Below, piece by piece: positions 20,402-28,993 of a DNA stretch of 64,000 bases. Location of the stretch: NCBI RefSeq assembly GCF_000576595.1, contig NZ_AWSA01000008.1, forward strand, positions 1 through 64,000, written 5' to 3'. The DNA comes from Intrasporangium oryzae NRRL B-24470. Its GTDB lineage: Bacteria > Actinomycetota > Actinomycetes > Actinomycetales > Dermatophilaceae. How positions within the stretch are numbered: position 1 is the first letter of the stretch; each line of letters opens with the position of its first letter. The notes beneath the pieces were generated by a model. It saw nothing but the letters and a program-made list of their open reading frames with translations. It ran no database searches and was not told where the DNA came from. The position numbers and the translations under genes were made by a program.

Positions 20402-20485
20402 CGGGTCCGCCTTCCAGCCGGAGCGCGGACCCAGGTCGGCACGCCACGCCGGCCCAGCGGCATACCGCTGAAGTCTCTGTCTCGA

Positions 20486-20527
20486 CAGGCCACGACATCT
20501 CCGCCCGGGCGGAGATGTCGTGGCCTG
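20486..20527. terminator. 42-bp perfect palindrome between convergent genes
   Basis: CAGGCCACGACATCTCCGCCC is followed directly by its exact reverse complement, with no loop bases. Arms are 21 bases. It lies between the nitroreductase (plus) and the SDR gene (minus), 84 bases after the former's stop, so it can serve as a terminator in both directions. The central CTCCGCCCGGGCGGAG resembles the core of the neighbouring 52-bp repeats. Confidence 0.85.
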
Positions 20528-20548
20528 GCCGCGCGCTGCGAGCTGCGG

Positions 20549-20640
20549 ACCTTCGCCCCGGCGGAGCTGTGTTGGTGCCGGGGGCGGGTTGGGGCGCATC
20601 ACCTTCGCCCGGGCGGAGCTGTCGTGGTGGTGCCGCCGGG
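20549..20640. repeat. Two copies of a 52-bp-period repeat (CCTTCGCCC-GGCGGAGCTGT)
   Basis: ACCTTCGCCCCGGCGGAGCT begins at 20549 and ACCTTCGCCCGGGCGGAGCT at 20601, 52 bases apart, followed by GTGTTGGTG or GTCGTGGTGG. The same element in the opposite orientation and with the same 52-base period forms an array at 37535-37720. Confidence 0.8.
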
Positions 20641-20688
20641 GCGGCTTCAGCCACCGAGGGCGTATGCCGCTGAACCCGCGCCTCGCGG

Positions 20689-21456
20689 TCAGCGCGGCGG
20701 CATCCGCAGGGCACCGTCGAGGCGGATCACCTCGCCGTTGAGCATCGGGTTGTCGATGATGTGGCGCACGAGGCTCGCGTACTCGACCGGGTTGCCGAGG
20801 CGCGACGGGTGCGGGACCTGCTTCTCGAGGACCTCCTTGACCTCCCCGGGCAGGCCAGCGAGCATCGGCGTCTCGAACGTGCCGGGCGCGATCGTCATGA
20901 CGCGGATCGCCTTGTCGGCGAGGTCGCGCGCGGCCGAGAGCGTGAGCCCGACGACGCCGCCCTTGCTGGCCGCGTAGGCCGCCTGGCCGATCTGGCCGTC
21001 GTAGGCGGCGATGCTCGCGGTGTTGACGATGACGCCGCGGTCTCCGTCGACGGGCTCGTTGCCGAGCATCGCGGCCGCGGCGAGGCGCATGACGTTGAAC
21101 GTGCCGACCAGGTTGATGTCGACGACCGTCCGGAAGGTCTCGAGAGCGAGCGGGCCGCCGCGGCCGATGACCCGGCCTGGCGTCGCGACACCGGCGCAGC
21201 TCACCGCGACCCGGAGCTCGCCGAGACCGGTCGCGCGGTCGATCGCGGCCTGGACCTGGTCCTCGTCGCGGACGTCGGCAGCGACGAACACGGCCCGGTC
21301 GCCGCCGAGCTCGTCGACGAGCCCGGGTGCCGGCGACCCCTCGAGGTCGATGATGACGACCCTGGCGCCGTCGGCGACGAGCCGGCGGGCGGTGGCTCCG
21401 CCCAGGCCGGAGCCACCTCCGGTGACGACGGCGACGGTGGACGGGGTCAGCTGCAT
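20689..21456 (-). CDS. Short-chain dehydrogenase, 3-hydroxyacyl-CoA dehydrogenase type 2-like
   Basis: The 255-residue cytoplasmic SDR has the NAD-binding TGGGSGLG motif (12-19), an NTASI segment with the catalytic Ser, and YAASK with catalytic Tyr and Lys. The sequence pattern ([36 protein letters not shown]) is that of the HSD17B10-like 3-hydroxyacyl-CoA dehydrogenases. It oxidises 3-hydroxyacyl-CoA in beta-oxidation. It lies 64 bases downstream of an acyl-CoA dehydrogenase gene on the same strand, supporting a fatty or branched-acyl-CoA degradation operon. Confidence 0.88.
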   Translation of the reverse strand: MQLTPSTVAVVTGGGSGLGGATARRLVADGARVVIIDLEGSPAPGLVDELGGDRAVFVAADVRDEDQVQAAIDRATGLGELRVAVSCAGVATPGRVIGRGGPLALETFRTVVDINLVGTFNVMRLAAAAMLGNEPVDGDRGVIVNTASIAAYDGQIGQAAYAASKGGVVGLTLSAARDLADKAIRVMTIAPGTFETPMLAGLPGEVKEVLEKQVPHPSRLGNPVEYASLVRHIIDNPMLNGEVIRLDGALRMPPR

Positions 21457-21520
21457 GGCGGGCCTTTCTTGGGGGTCAGGGAGGGGTGGCCTTCTCGAGG
21501 CCGCGGAGGAGCAGGCGACG

Positions 21521-22672
21521 TCAGCCGGCGAGGACCTGGCGGGAGATGACGAGCCGCTGGATCTGGTTGGTGCCCTCGAAGATCTGGGTCACCTTCGCCT
21601 CGCGCATGTAGCGCTCGAGCGGGAAGTCCTGCGTGTAGCCGGCTCCGCCGAGGACCTGGACGGCATCGGTCGTCACCTTCATCGCCGCATCCGTGGCGAC
21701 GAGCTTGGCGACGGCGGCCTCCTTGGAGAAGGCACGGCCGGCGTCCTTGAGGCGGGCGGCGTGGAGGTAGGTCGCGCGGGCCGACGTGACGGCGGCCTCC
21801 ATGTCGGCGATGAGGAAGGCGAGCCCCTGGAACTCCGCGATGGCCCGGCCGAACTGCCGCCGCTCCTTCGCGTAGGCGGCCGCCGCGTCGAGGGCGGCCT
21901 GGGCGAGGCCGGTCGCCGCGGCCGCGATGCCGAGGCGGCCGGCGTCGAGGGCCGAGAGGGCCATCCGCATGCCTTGCCCCTCCTCGCCGATGAGGCGGTC
22001 GGCGTCGACGGTCACGCCGTCGAACATGACCTGGGCGACAGGGTCGCAGTGCAGGCCCATCTTGCGCTCCGGTGCGGCGAAGGAGAGCCCGGTCGCGTCG
22101 GCGGGGACGAGGAACGTCGACAGGCCCCTGCCGCCCGTGTCGGCCGTGCGGGCGAAGGTCGTGTAGTAGTCGGCGTGGCCGGCGTGCGAGATCCACGCCT
22201 TGGTGCCCTTGAGGGAGTACGTCGTGCCGTCGTCCGAGCGGGTGGCGCGCGTCGTCATCGAGGCGATGTCGGAACCGGCGAGCGGCTCCGACAGGCAGTA
22301 GGCGCCGAGCTGGTCGCCCGAGAGCATCCCGGGCAGGTGCGCCTCCTGCTGCGCCCGGCTGCCGAACGTCACGAGCGGGTAGGCCGTGAGGCTGTGGACG
22401 CTGACGCCGACCGCGACGCTCATCCACACCGAGGCGATCTCCTCGACGACCTGGAGGTAGACCTCGTAGGGCTGGTCGGCTCCGCCGAACTCCTCCGGGT
22501 AGGGCAGGGACAGCAACCCCGCCCGCCCGAGGGTCCGGAACGCCTTCTCCGGGAACGTGTGGTCGCGCTCGGCGCCGTCGACCTCGGGTGCGAGGTCCTT
22601 GCGGCAGATCTCGCGGGTCAGCTCGATCAGCTCGGCGGCTTCGTCGGTGGGCATCAGCCTCGTTGCTGGCAT
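21521..22672 (-). CDS. Acyl-CoA dehydrogenase
   Basis: The 383-residue flavoenzyme starts at ATG 22672. It has the ACAD signatures [19 protein letters not shown] and [20 protein letters not shown], and the catalytic base region [13 protein letters not shown] near the C-terminus. It removes hydrogens from acyl-CoA and passes electrons to ETF. The length matches short/medium-chain family members. No ribosome site is seen; a promoter positions the transcript start at or next to the ATG, so the mRNA is probably leaderless. It is followed by the SDR gene. Confidence 0.93.
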   Translation of the reverse strand: MPATRLMPTDEAAELIELTREICRKDLAPEVDGAERDHTFPEKAFRTLGRAGLLSLPYPEEFGGADQPYEVYLQVVEEIASVWMSVAVGVSVHSLTAYPLVTFGSRAQQEAHLPGMLSGDQLGAYCLSEPLAGSDIASMTTRATRSDDGTTYSLKGTKAWISHAGHADYYTTFARTADTGGRGLSTFLVPADATGLSFAAPERKMGLHCDPVAQVMFDGVTVDADRLIGEEGQGMRMALSALDAGRLGIAAAATGLAQAALDAAAAYAKERRQFGRAIAEFQGLAFLIADMEAAVTSARATYLHAARLKDAGRAFSKEAAVAKLVATDAAMKVTTDAVQVLGGAGYTQDFPLERYMREAKVTQIFEGTNQIQRLVISRQVLAG

Positions 22673-22679
22673 GAGGCCG

Positions 22680-22708
22680 ACTCTAGGACGCATCGCGGAA
22701 GTGACCAA
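22680..22708 (-). promoter_or_regulatory. Promoter of the acyl-CoA dehydrogenase operon
   Basis: On the minus strand TTGGTC (22708-22703) and TAGAGT (22685-22680) are 17 bases apart, and the ATG begins 7 bases after the -10 hexamer. This geometry predicts transcription starting at the start codon (leaderless mRNA). Confidence 0.7.
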
Positions 22709-22865
22709 AATGTGAGACCGCGCTCCATGCCGGTGCCGCGAGCACGACCCTGCCCGTCTCGTCCCGGTATGCCGCTGGACCGGCCCGGCGGCATCCCCTT
22801 CCCGCCGCGCGGGGGGGGCGACAAAACCGGTGACGGGTCGGCCCGCGCACCTCTACCGTTCTCGC

Positions 22866-24146
22866 GTGCTCACCCTCCTGAGGCGACCGCTGCGCGAGGC
22901 GGACGCGACCAAGACCTTCTACGCCCTCACCGCGGTGACGGCGTTCAGCTTTGCGCTCTGCTTCACCCTCAACCTCGTCTTCCAGTTCCGGGTCATCGGG
23001 CTCGACCCCTTCCAGATGGTCCTCGTCGGCACGGTCCTCGAACTGTCGGTCTTCCTCTTCGAGGTGCCGACGGGGATCGTCGCCGACCTCTACAGCCGCC
23101 GCGTGTCCGTCATCATCGGGTTCGCACTCGTCGGCCTCGGGTTCGCCTTCGAGGGCATCGTGGCGACCTTCGCGGCGGCCGTCGTCGGCAACGTCATCTG
23201 GGGCATCGGCTACACCTTCACCTCAGGTGCGCTCCAGGCGTGGATCACCGACGAGGTGGGCGAGGCCGAGGTCGGGCCGGTCTTCACGCGTGAGACCCAG
23301 GTCGACCTGACCTTCTCGATCGTCGGGACGCTCGCCGCCGGCGCTTTCGGCCTCGTCTCGCTCCGGACGCCGGTCGTCGTCTCGGGCGTCGTCCTCGTCC
23401 TGCTCGCCGTGGCCCTCTTCGTCGTCATGCCGGAGCGACACTTCCACCCGACGCCGCGCGGCGACCGCGAGAGCTTCGCGCACCTGAAAGCGCAGTTCGT
23501 CGAGGGGCTGCGGGTCGCGCGGCGCCAGCGGGTCGTCCGCGTGTTCCTCCTCGTCAGCCTCCTCGTCGGGCTCGCGAGCGAGGCGTTCGACCGGCTGTGG
23601 CGGGTCCGGATCCTCGAGGACTTCGAGATGCCTGAGGTCTTCGGCGGGGACGAGGCCATCGCCTTCACCGTCTTCGCCCTCGTCGGCACGTCGATCTCCC
23701 TGCTCGCGTCCCTCGCGAGCGGCCGATGGCTCCCGAGGCGCTTTGTCGACGAGGTCCCCGGGCTGCCGGTCGCCGCATCGGCCCTCCTGCAGGTCCTCGC
23801 GGTCGTCGGGGTCGCCGTCCTCGCAAACCTCTGGCTCGCGCTCGGTGCCGTCTGGCTGCGGGGCGCCGCGATGGCCTTCAGCGGGCCGATCGAGTCGACG
23901 TGGCTCAACCGCAACCTCGACTCGAGGACCCGGGCCACCGTCCTGTCGATGAACGGCCAGGCCAACGCCATCGGGCAGTTCGTCGGTGGTCCGCCGCTCG
24001 GTGCGCTCGCGACGAGGACGACGATCCCGGTCTCCCTCCTGGTGTCCGCGCTGGTCCAGCTCCCGTCCGTCGTGGCGATCTTCCGCGTCCGACGCCTCGC
24101 GGGGCAGGACGAGCCCGACGCGGAGCCCGCGGCGGCCACGAGCTGA
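22866..24146 (+). CDS. MFS transporter
   Basis: The 426-residue protein has about 12 hydrophobic segments. The loop between helices 2 and 3 reads EVPTGIVADLYSRR, a variant of the MFS GxxxDxxGRR motif. A second half starts after a charged central loop (MPERHFHPTPRGDRESF). Substrate cannot be told; overall it resembles multidrug or sugar-efflux type permeases of Actinobacteria. GTG 22866 was chosen because TACCGT lies 6 bases upstream, the leaderless pattern seen at other genes here; TTG/ATG alternatives upstream lack support. Confidence 0.88.
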   Translation: MLTLLRRPLREADATKTFYALTAVTAFSFALCFTLNLVFQFRVIGLDPFQMVLVGTVLELSVFLFEVPTGIVADLYSRRVSVIIGFALVGLGFAFEGIVATFAAAVVGNVIWGIGYTFTSGALQAWITDEVGEAEVGPVFTRETQVDLTFSIVGTLAAGAFGLVSLRTPVVVSGVVLVLLAVALFVVMPERHFHPTPRGDRESFAHLKAQFVEGLRVARRQRVVRVFLLVSLLVGLASEAFDRLWRVRILEDFEMPEVFGGDEAIAFTVFALVGTSISLLASLASGRWLPRRFVDEVPGLPVAASALLQVLAVVGVAVLANLWLALGAVWLRGAAMAFSGPIESTWLNRNLDSRTRATVLSMNGQANAIGQFVGGPPLGALATRTTIPVSLLVSALVQLPSVVAIFRVRRLAGQDEPDAEPAAATS

Positions 24147-24164
24147 GCCCGGCGGCATACGTCC

Positions 24165-25238
24165 TCAGCGAGGGTAGGTGCGCACCTCGGTCGCCTTGAC
24201 CGAGGCCCAGACCGCCTGACCGACATGGAGGGCGAGCGCCGAGACGGACTCGAGCGTCACCTCTGCGGTCAGGGTGAGCTCGCCCGCCAGGCCGACCCGG
24301 GCGGACTGTCCCTGGAGCGTCACGTCGGTGATGCGCAGCGGCCAGGCGTTGCGCGCCGACCCCTCCGGCTCGTGCCGGTGGAGCGACACGGCTCCCGGCG
24401 GGACGGTCGCCCACACCCGTCCCTCGGTCGGGTCGGTCGTGACGAGGACCCCGCCACCCTCGATGGCCACGTGCCCGTGCGAGTCGCCGTGGGCGGCATA
24501 CAGGTTGAGCCCGACGACGGTGCCCGCATAGGCGCTGCGCGGCTCGCGGAGGACGTCGGCGGGGGTGCCCGTCTGGGTCACGCGGCCGTCCTCGACGAAG
24601 ACGAGCCGGTCGGCGAGAGTCAGCGCGTCGAGCGGGTCGTGCGTCACGAGAACGGTCACCCCGTCGTATGCCGTGAGCCGGGCTGCGAGGTCGCTCCGTG
24701 TCCTCGCGCGGGTGTCCGGGTCGAGGGCGGCGAGGGGCTCGTCGAGCAGGAGGAGCGATGGCCTGGTCGCGAGCGCCCGCGCGAGGGCGACCCGCGCGGC
24801 CTGGCCCGAGGAGAGCTCGCGCGGGCGGGCGTGGACGAGCGCCGAGAGTCCGACCCGGTCGAGCTCGTCGAGGGCCCGGGTCCGGGACTCTCCCTTCGGC
24901 AGGCCGCGGCTGCGCGGGCCGTAGGCGACGTTGTCGACGGCGCGCAGGTGGGGGAAGAGGAGGCTGTCGGCAAGCATGAGCCCGACGTGGCGCTCCTGCG
25001 GGGTCCGGCGCCGGCCGACCTCCTCCCAGAGCTCGTCCCCGACGCGCACGTGCCCGCCCTCGAGGGGGAGGACGCCGGCGAGGGCGAGGACCGTCGTCGT
25101 CTTGCCGCTGCCGTTGGGCCCGAGGACCGCGACCACCTCGCCAGCACCCGCCCGGAGGGACACGTCGATGTCGATCGCGCCGCGGCGCAGTCGGACTCGC
25201 GCGTCGAGCCCGGTCAGGGTGCTCCGAGTGGACGTCAT
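24165..25238 (-). CDS. modC: Molybdate ABC transporter ATP-binding protein
   Basis: The 357-residue ATPase has Walker A GPNGSGKT (about 41-48), Q-loop region, ABC signature LSSGQ, Walker B LLLLDEP and switch His in LVTHD. The C-terminal 100 residues (from VVGLNLYAA to the end) form a MOBE/TOBE-like oxyanion-binding regulatory domain typical of ModC. ATG 25238 overlaps the modB stop by 4 bases. It energises molybdate (or tungstate) uptake together with ModA and ModB. Confidence 0.93.
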   Translation of the reverse strand: MTSTRSTLTGLDARVRLRRGAIDIDVSLRAGAGEVVAVLGPNGSGKTTTVLALAGVLPLEGGHVRVGDELWEEVGRRRTPQERHVGLMLADSLLFPHLRAVDNVAYGPRSRGLPKGESRTRALDELDRVGLSALVHARPRELSSGQAARVALARALATRPSLLLLDEPLAALDPDTRARTRSDLAARLTAYDGVTVLVTHDPLDALTLADRLVFVEDGRVTQTGTPADVLREPRSAYAGTVVGLNLYAAHGDSHGHVAIEGGGVLVTTDPTEGRVWATVPPGAVSLHRHEPEGSARNAWPLRITDVTLQGQSARVGLAGELTLTAEVTLESVSALALHVGQAVWASVKATEVRTYPR

Positions 25239-26134
25239 CGGAGCCACCGGCCGCGGAGGGCGCCGAGGACGACCACGCTGATGGCGAGGAGCAGGATGCT
25301 GATCGACGTCGCCACCTGCGGATCGCGCTCGAGCTCGACGTAGACGAGCAGCGGCAGGGTCTGCGTGCGCCCGGGGAAGTTGCCGGCGAAGGTGATCGTC
25401 GCGCCGAACTCCCCGAGGGCGCGGGCCCATGCGAGCGCGAGGCCGCTCGCGATGCCCGGGAGCACGAGGGGGAGGCCGACCGTGCGCAGGTAGCGCAGCT
25501 CGCTCGCCCCGAGCGTGCGGGCCACCGCCTCGAGCCTGGGGTCGAGGCCGCGCATCGCCCCCTCCACGGCGAGCACGTAGAAGGGCAGCGACACGAACGT
25601 CTCGGCGAGGACGACCGCGACCGTGGTGAACGGGATCTGGATCCCGAAGGCGGACAGCGCCCCGCCGAGGATGCCGTTACGGCCCCAGGTCAGCAGGAGC
25701 GCGACGCCGCCGACGACCGGGGGCAGGACGAGCGGGACGGTGAGCAGGGCGCGCAGCCACCGCGTGCCCGGATGGTCGGAGCGGGCGAGGAGCCAGGCGA
25801 GGGGAGTCCCGAGGAGGAGGCACAGCGCCGCCGTGCACGAGGTCGTCGTGAGGGAGAGCCGGAGCGCGGTCCAGACCGTGGGCGTCGCGAGGTCGGCGAG
25901 GAGGCGGGACCAGTCGGTGCGCAGGAGGAGCGCGAGGAGCGGCAGGACGAGGAGCAGGACGGCGAGGAGCGCCGGCACCCCGAGCACGAGCCGCCCGCCC
26001 ACCCTGCGCCCCGTCCCGCCCCCCACCACGCCGACCGAACGCGGCGTTCGGTCACGAACGCCGTGTTCTACCGGTGCGTTCGAAACCGAACGCGGCGTTC
26101 GGTCGGGAGGGGGAGGGGAGGGACTCGGGGTCAC
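25235..26134 (-). CDS. modB: Molybdate ABC transporter permease
   Basis: The 299-residue permease has five to six TM helices and the EAA-type loop EAVARTLGASELRYLRTVGL near residues 200-220, followed by GEFGATITFAGNFPGRTQT, a hallmark of ModB/CysT-type permeases. GTG 26134 overlaps the modA stop by 4 bases. The first 36 residues are unusual: the peptide DRTPRSV appears twice because two CCGAACG-CGG-CGTTCGG palindromes lie inside the coding frame. The normal permease begins near residue 37 (GVVGGGTGRRVGG), so a later GTG (about 26026) is a possible start. Confidence 0.9.
   Translation of the reverse strand: MTPSPSPPPPDRTPRSVSNAPVEHGVRDRTPRSVGVVGGGTGRRVGGRLVLGVPALLAVLLLVLPLLALLLRTDWSRLLADLATPTVWTALRLSLTTTSCTAALCLLLGTPLAWLLARSDHPGTRWLRALLTVPLVLPPVVGGVALLLTWGRNGILGGALSAFGIQIPFTTVAVVLAETFVSLPFYVLAVEGAMRGLDPRLEAVARTLGASELRYLRTVGLPLVLPGIASGLALAWARALGEFGATITFAGNFPGRTQTLPLLVYVELERDPQVATSISILLLAISVVVLGALRGRWLR
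26033..26103. repeat. Two CCGAACG-CGG-CGTTCGG palindromes inside the 5-prime end of modB
   Basis: GACCGAACG-CGG-CGTTCGGTC spans 26033-26053 and ACCGAACG-CGG-CGTTCGGT spans 26085-26103, with a degenerate version between them. The same core occurs at 28853-28869, near 28905 and at 42138-42154, always between genes there. Here it lies in frame at the start of modB. Confidence 0.85.
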
Positions 26135-26988
26135 GGTGCCGCGAAGCCGAAGGACGCGAGCGTATGCCGGCCCGCGTCGCTGAGGACGTAGGCGACGAAG
26201 GCGCGGGTGGCGGCGTCATCGGTGAGGGTGATGATCGGATAGGTGAGGCTGGTGTTGTACTGGCCCTCGATGGCGACACCCTTCACGGCGTCCTTGGCCG
26301 CGACGACGTCCGAGTGGTAGACGACCGCGGCGTCGGCCTCCCCGAGGCGGACCTTCGCGAGGGTGGCCTTGACGTCGACCTCCTTGCTCACGACGTTGGG
26401 CACGACGCGTGCCTTCCTGAAGGTCGCCTGCGCCGCCTTGCCGCACGGCACGGTGTCCGCACAGAGCACCACCTTGACGGTCGGCTTGGCTAGGTCGTTG
26501 ATCGAGGCGACCGCGGCGGGATTGCTCGGTGGCACCGCGATCTCGAGGATGTTCCTCGCGAAGCTCGTGGTGTCCTTCACGAGGCTCTTGTCGAGCGGCT
26601 CGGCGGCCGCGCTGCCGGCGAGCGCGAGCACCGAGGCGGGCGCGCCGTTGTCGACCTGCTGGACGAGGGTCGCGCTCGAGCCGTACGAGGTCTCGACGGT
26701 GACACCCGGGTGGGCTGCCTCGAAGTCCGCCTTGATCGCGTCGAACGACTCGGTGAGCGAGGCCGCGGCCAGGACGGTCACCGTCCCGGTGAGGCCGGCC
26801 GCGCCAGAGGCGCCCGTTGCGGTCGACCCGGCACCGGAACCCCCCGCGGCTCCGGTGCTGTCGCCGCTCGGGGAGGAGCCGCTCCCGCACGCGGCGACGG
26901 TCGCGACGAGTATCGCCGCCAGTGCGAGGCCCGCCCCGCGCCCTCCGAGGCTCGGGCGGCGGGTCGGGGGAATGGCCTGCCGGGTCAT
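26131..26988 (-). CDS. modA: Molybdate ABC transporter substrate-binding lipoprotein
   Basis: The 285-residue protein has a lipoprotein signal (LAAILVATVAACGS, lipobox Cys near residue 34), a Gly/Ser/Ala linker, then the ModA fold starting TVTVLAAASLTESFDAIKAD, with SYGSSATLVQQVDNGAPASV and AAVVYHSDVVAAKD, residues that contact the oxyanion in ModA. It is exported and anchored to the membrane and delivers molybdate to ModBC. ATG 26988 overlaps the HTH-TOBE stop; the modB start overlaps its own stop. Confidence 0.93.
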   Translation of the reverse strand: MTRQAIPPTRRPSLGGRGAGLALAAILVATVAACGSGSSPSGDSTGAAGGSGAGSTATGASGAAGLTGTVTVLAAASLTESFDAIKADFEAAHPGVTVETSYGSSATLVQQVDNGAPASVLALAGSAAAEPLDKSLVKDTTSFARNILEIAVPPSNPAAVASINDLAKPTVKVVLCADTVPCGKAAQATFRKARVVPNVVSKEVDVKATLAKVRLGEADAAVVYHSDVVAAKDAVKGVAIEGQYNTSLTYPIITLTDDAATRAFVAYVLSDAGRHTLASFGFAAP

Positions 26989-27380
26989 GCGGGGACCTCC
27001 ACGACGACATGGGTGGACTTGACCGAGGCGACGGCGACGGACCCGACCGTGAGGCCGAGGTCGTCGACCGACTCGCTCGACAGGAGCGAGACGATCCGGA
27101 ACGGGCCGCACTGCATCTCGACCTTGGCCATGACGGTGTCTCGCGTGATGGCGGTGACGATGCCGCGCATCCGGTTGCGGGCCGACGCGCCCCCCGTGAT
27201 CCCGACCTCGGCGGGGTGGGCGAGCTGCTGGGCGACGGCGGCGAGCTCGGCGCCGTCGACCGTGCGTCGGCCGGCCTCGTCGGTGCCTCCCGAAAGGCGC
27301 CCGGAGTCGACCATCCGACGGACGGTGTCGTCGGAGACCCCGAGCAGGGCGGCGGCCTCGGTGATACGCAGATGCGGCAT
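26985..27380 (-). CDS. HTH-TOBE protein, likely molybdate-responsive regulator or molybdenum-binding protein
   Basis: The 131-residue product joins an excisionase/MerR-like DNA-binding HTH (1-55, LRITEAAALLGVSDDTVRRM) to a single TOBE/Mop domain (about 68-130, RNRMRGIVTAITRDTVMAKV to VKSTHVVVEV), which binds molybdate in related proteins. It is the first gene of the mod operon with 4-base overlaps all the way, so it is likely a local sensor, functionally like ModE but with another HTH type. TAAGGT lies 7 bases before ATG 27380, so the operon mRNA is probably leaderless. Confidence 0.88.
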   Translation of the reverse strand: MPHLRITEAAALLGVSDDTVRRMVDSGRLSGGTDEAGRRTVDGAELAAVAQQLAHPAEVGITGGASARNRMRGIVTAITRDTVMAKVEMQCGPFRIVSLLSSESVDDLGLTVGSVAVASVKSTHVVVEVPA

Positions 27381-27457
27381 GACAAGAACCTTAGCGCCGC
27401 AGGTGCGGTCGCTCAGGCGTTGCGACGGGATCTCTGCAAGCGATCTCGGCCAGGGGG

Positions 27458-27520
27458 TTGACGAAACACGGCGGACGCGGTGTAATCAACGAATCAGTTG
27501 ATCAACAGAAAGGTTGATCA
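27458..27520 (+). promoter_or_regulatory. Promoter and ATCAAC/GTTGAT operator of the arsR-SRPBCC-VOC operon
   Basis: TTGACG (27458-27463) and TGTAAT (27481-27486) are 17 bases apart, a good housekeeping promoter. ATCAAC-N6-GTTGAT (27485-27502) overlaps the -10 element; the second half is reused in GTTGATCAAC (27497-27506) and a further GTTGATCA runs into the start codon (27513-27520). Such clustered half-sites suggest autorepression by the ArsR-type protein. Confidence 0.75.
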
Positions 27521-27900
27521 TGGTCGACGCGACCTCCACCGACGACGACCTGGACCGCGCCTTCGCGGCCCTCGCCGACCCGGTCCGCCGCGCCATCGTG
27601 GCCCGGCTGAGCCGCGGACCGGCCACCGTCAACGAGCTCGCCGAGCCGTTCGCCATCAGCAAGCAGGCGGTCTCGAGGCACATCCAGGTCCTCGAGCTCG
27701 CCGGACTCGTCAGCCGCACCCGCGACGCCCAGCGCCGACCCGTCCACCTCGAGGCCGCGCGCCTCGAGGCCCTGACCGCCTGGATCGACCGCTACCGGCT
27801 CGTCCGGGAGCAGCAGTACCGCGCCCTCGACGCCCTCGTCGAGCAGGCGCACCACCTCACCACCGGCGCACCGAGCGCCCCGACGAAGGAGCAGTCATGA
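27520..27900 (+). CDS. ArsR-family winged-helix regulator
   Basis: The 126-residue protein has the winged HTH ADPVRRAIVARLSRGPATVN, ISKQAVSRHIQVLELAGLVSR, followed by a dimerisation helix with ALTAWIDRYRLVREQQYRAL. No CxC metal site is seen, so it belongs to the non-metal SdpR-like branch that regularly sits before SRPBCC (AHSA1) genes. AGAAAGG lies 7 bases before ATG 27520. The next gene starts at ATGA overlapping the stop. It probably represses its own operon via the ATCAAC repeats. Confidence 0.92.
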   Translation: MVDATSTDDDLDRAFAALADPVRRAIVARLSRGPATVNELAEPFAISKQAVSRHIQVLELAGLVSRTRDAQRRPVHLEAARLEALTAWIDRYRLVREQQYRALDALVEQAHHLTTGAPSAPTKEQS

Positions 27901-28394
27901 CCCACCCACTCACCCTCGACATCCCCGCCGGTGTCCCGTGGATCGACTTCACCCGGGAGTTCGACGCCCCCGTCGACGTCGTCTTCAACGCCCACCGCGA
28001 CCCCGAGCTCGTCCGCCAGTGGCTCGGCCCCCGCGGCTACGAGATGGACGTCGACCGCTGGGACTTCGTCTCTGGCGGCGGCTACCGCTATGTCCACCGC
28101 AACCCCGACGGAATGGAGTTCGGGTTCCACGGCACGTTCCACACCGTCCGGGAGAACGAGCTCGCCATCCAGACCTTCGAGTTCGAGGGAGCCCCGGACG
28201 AGGTCGCCATCGAGTTCATGCGGTTCGTCGACCTCGGCGACGGCCGGTGCCGGCTCGAGGGCCGCAGCGTCGGCCCGACCGTCGAGGGTCGCGACGCCAT
28301 GGTCGAGAGCGGCATGGAGAAGGGGATGTCCGAGGGTTACGAGCGCCTCGACGAGCTCGTTGCCCAGCCCGTCACCGCCTCGTCCCAGGGCTGA
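27897..28394 (+). CDS. SRPBCC (AHSA1-type) domain protein
   Basis: The 165-residue product has the START-like pattern IDFTREFDAPVDVVFNAHRD, WLGPRGYEMDVDRWDFVSGG, and the C-terminal helix VESGMEKGMSEGYERLDELV. This fold forms a cavity for hydrophobic ligands; AHSA1-type members encoded next to ArsR regulators have no proven substrate. It is coupled to the regulator gene by ATGA overlap and followed at 5 bases by a VOC gene. Confidence 0.9.
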   Translation: MTHPLTLDIPAGVPWIDFTREFDAPVDVVFNAHRDPELVRQWLGPRGYEMDVDRWDFVSGGGYRYVHRNPDGMEFGFHGTFHTVRENELAIQTFEFEGAPDEVAIEFMRFVDLGDGRCRLEGRSVGPTVEGRDAMVESGMEKGMSEGYERLDELVAQPVTASSQG

Positions 28395-28399
28395 GCCAC

Positions 28400-28840
28400 G
28401 TGGACTGGACCCTCGAGGTCGTCATCGTCCCGGTCAGCGACCTCGACGCAGCCATCGCTTTCTACCGTGACCGAGTCGGGTTCGACCTCGACCACGACAC
28501 GAAGAACGAGCACATGCACGTCGCGCAGCTGACCCCACGCGGCTCCGGGTGCTCGATCGTCGTCGGAGACCTGCCGGGGCAGACCGCGATGGCCCCCGGC
28601 TCTCTCCACGGCGTCCAGCTCGTCGTCGCCGACGCCCAGGCCGCCCGCGCCGAGCTCGTCGGCAGGGGAGTGGAGTGCTCGGAGATCACCGCCTTCGACG
28701 ACCGTGACGGCGGCACGTTCTTCGGCTTCTCCGACCCCGACGGGAACTCGTGGGCCGTCCAGCAGATCCGGGCCCGAGCCGAGCGGCCGCTGATCCCGCC
28801 CGAGGCCCGCGGCCGCTTCGGCGAAGACCTGGAGCCCTGA
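28400..28840 (+). CDS. VOC/glyoxalase-family protein
   Basis: The 146-residue product has paired beta-alpha-beta modules of the vicinal oxygen chelate fold: WTLEVVIVPVSDLDAAIAFY, LHGVQLVVADAQAARAELVG, and FFGFSDPDGNSWAVQQI. Members bind a metal and act in detoxification or antibiotic resistance; specific substrate unknown. GTG 28400 starts 5 bases after the SRPBCC stop, so it is the third gene of the ArsR operon. DPDGN near the C-terminus is a family hallmark. Confidence 0.9.
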   Translation: MDWTLEVVIVPVSDLDAAIAFYRDRVGFDLDHDTKNEHMHVAQLTPRGSGCSIVVGDLPGQTAMAPGSLHGVQLVVADAQAARAELVGRGVECSEITAFDDRDGGTFFGFSDPDGNSWAVQQIRARAERPLIPPEARGRFGEDLEP

Positions 28841-28852
28841 CCCCCGAGCCCT

Positions 28853-28920
28853 CCGAACGACGCGTTCGGTCGCGAACTCAGCGATATGCCGCTGAGTTCG
28901 CGACCGAACGCGGCGTTCAG
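28853..28920. repeat. Compound palindrome between VOC and gabT genes
   Basis: CCGAACG-ACG-CGTTCGG (28853-28869) is followed by a long hairpin whose 21-base arms (28863-28883 and 28890-28910, with CGCGAACTCAGCG as the inner part) enclose ATATGC, and then by a partial CGAACG-CGG-CGTTC (28905-28918). The hairpin may end transcription of the ArsR operon. Confidence 0.8.
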
Positions 28921-28993
28921 TTGCGGATTGCGTACGTGCTGGGCTCCCAGCCCGGGTTCCGCTGGGACGCCGCCGAGCGGCATACTGACCGGC

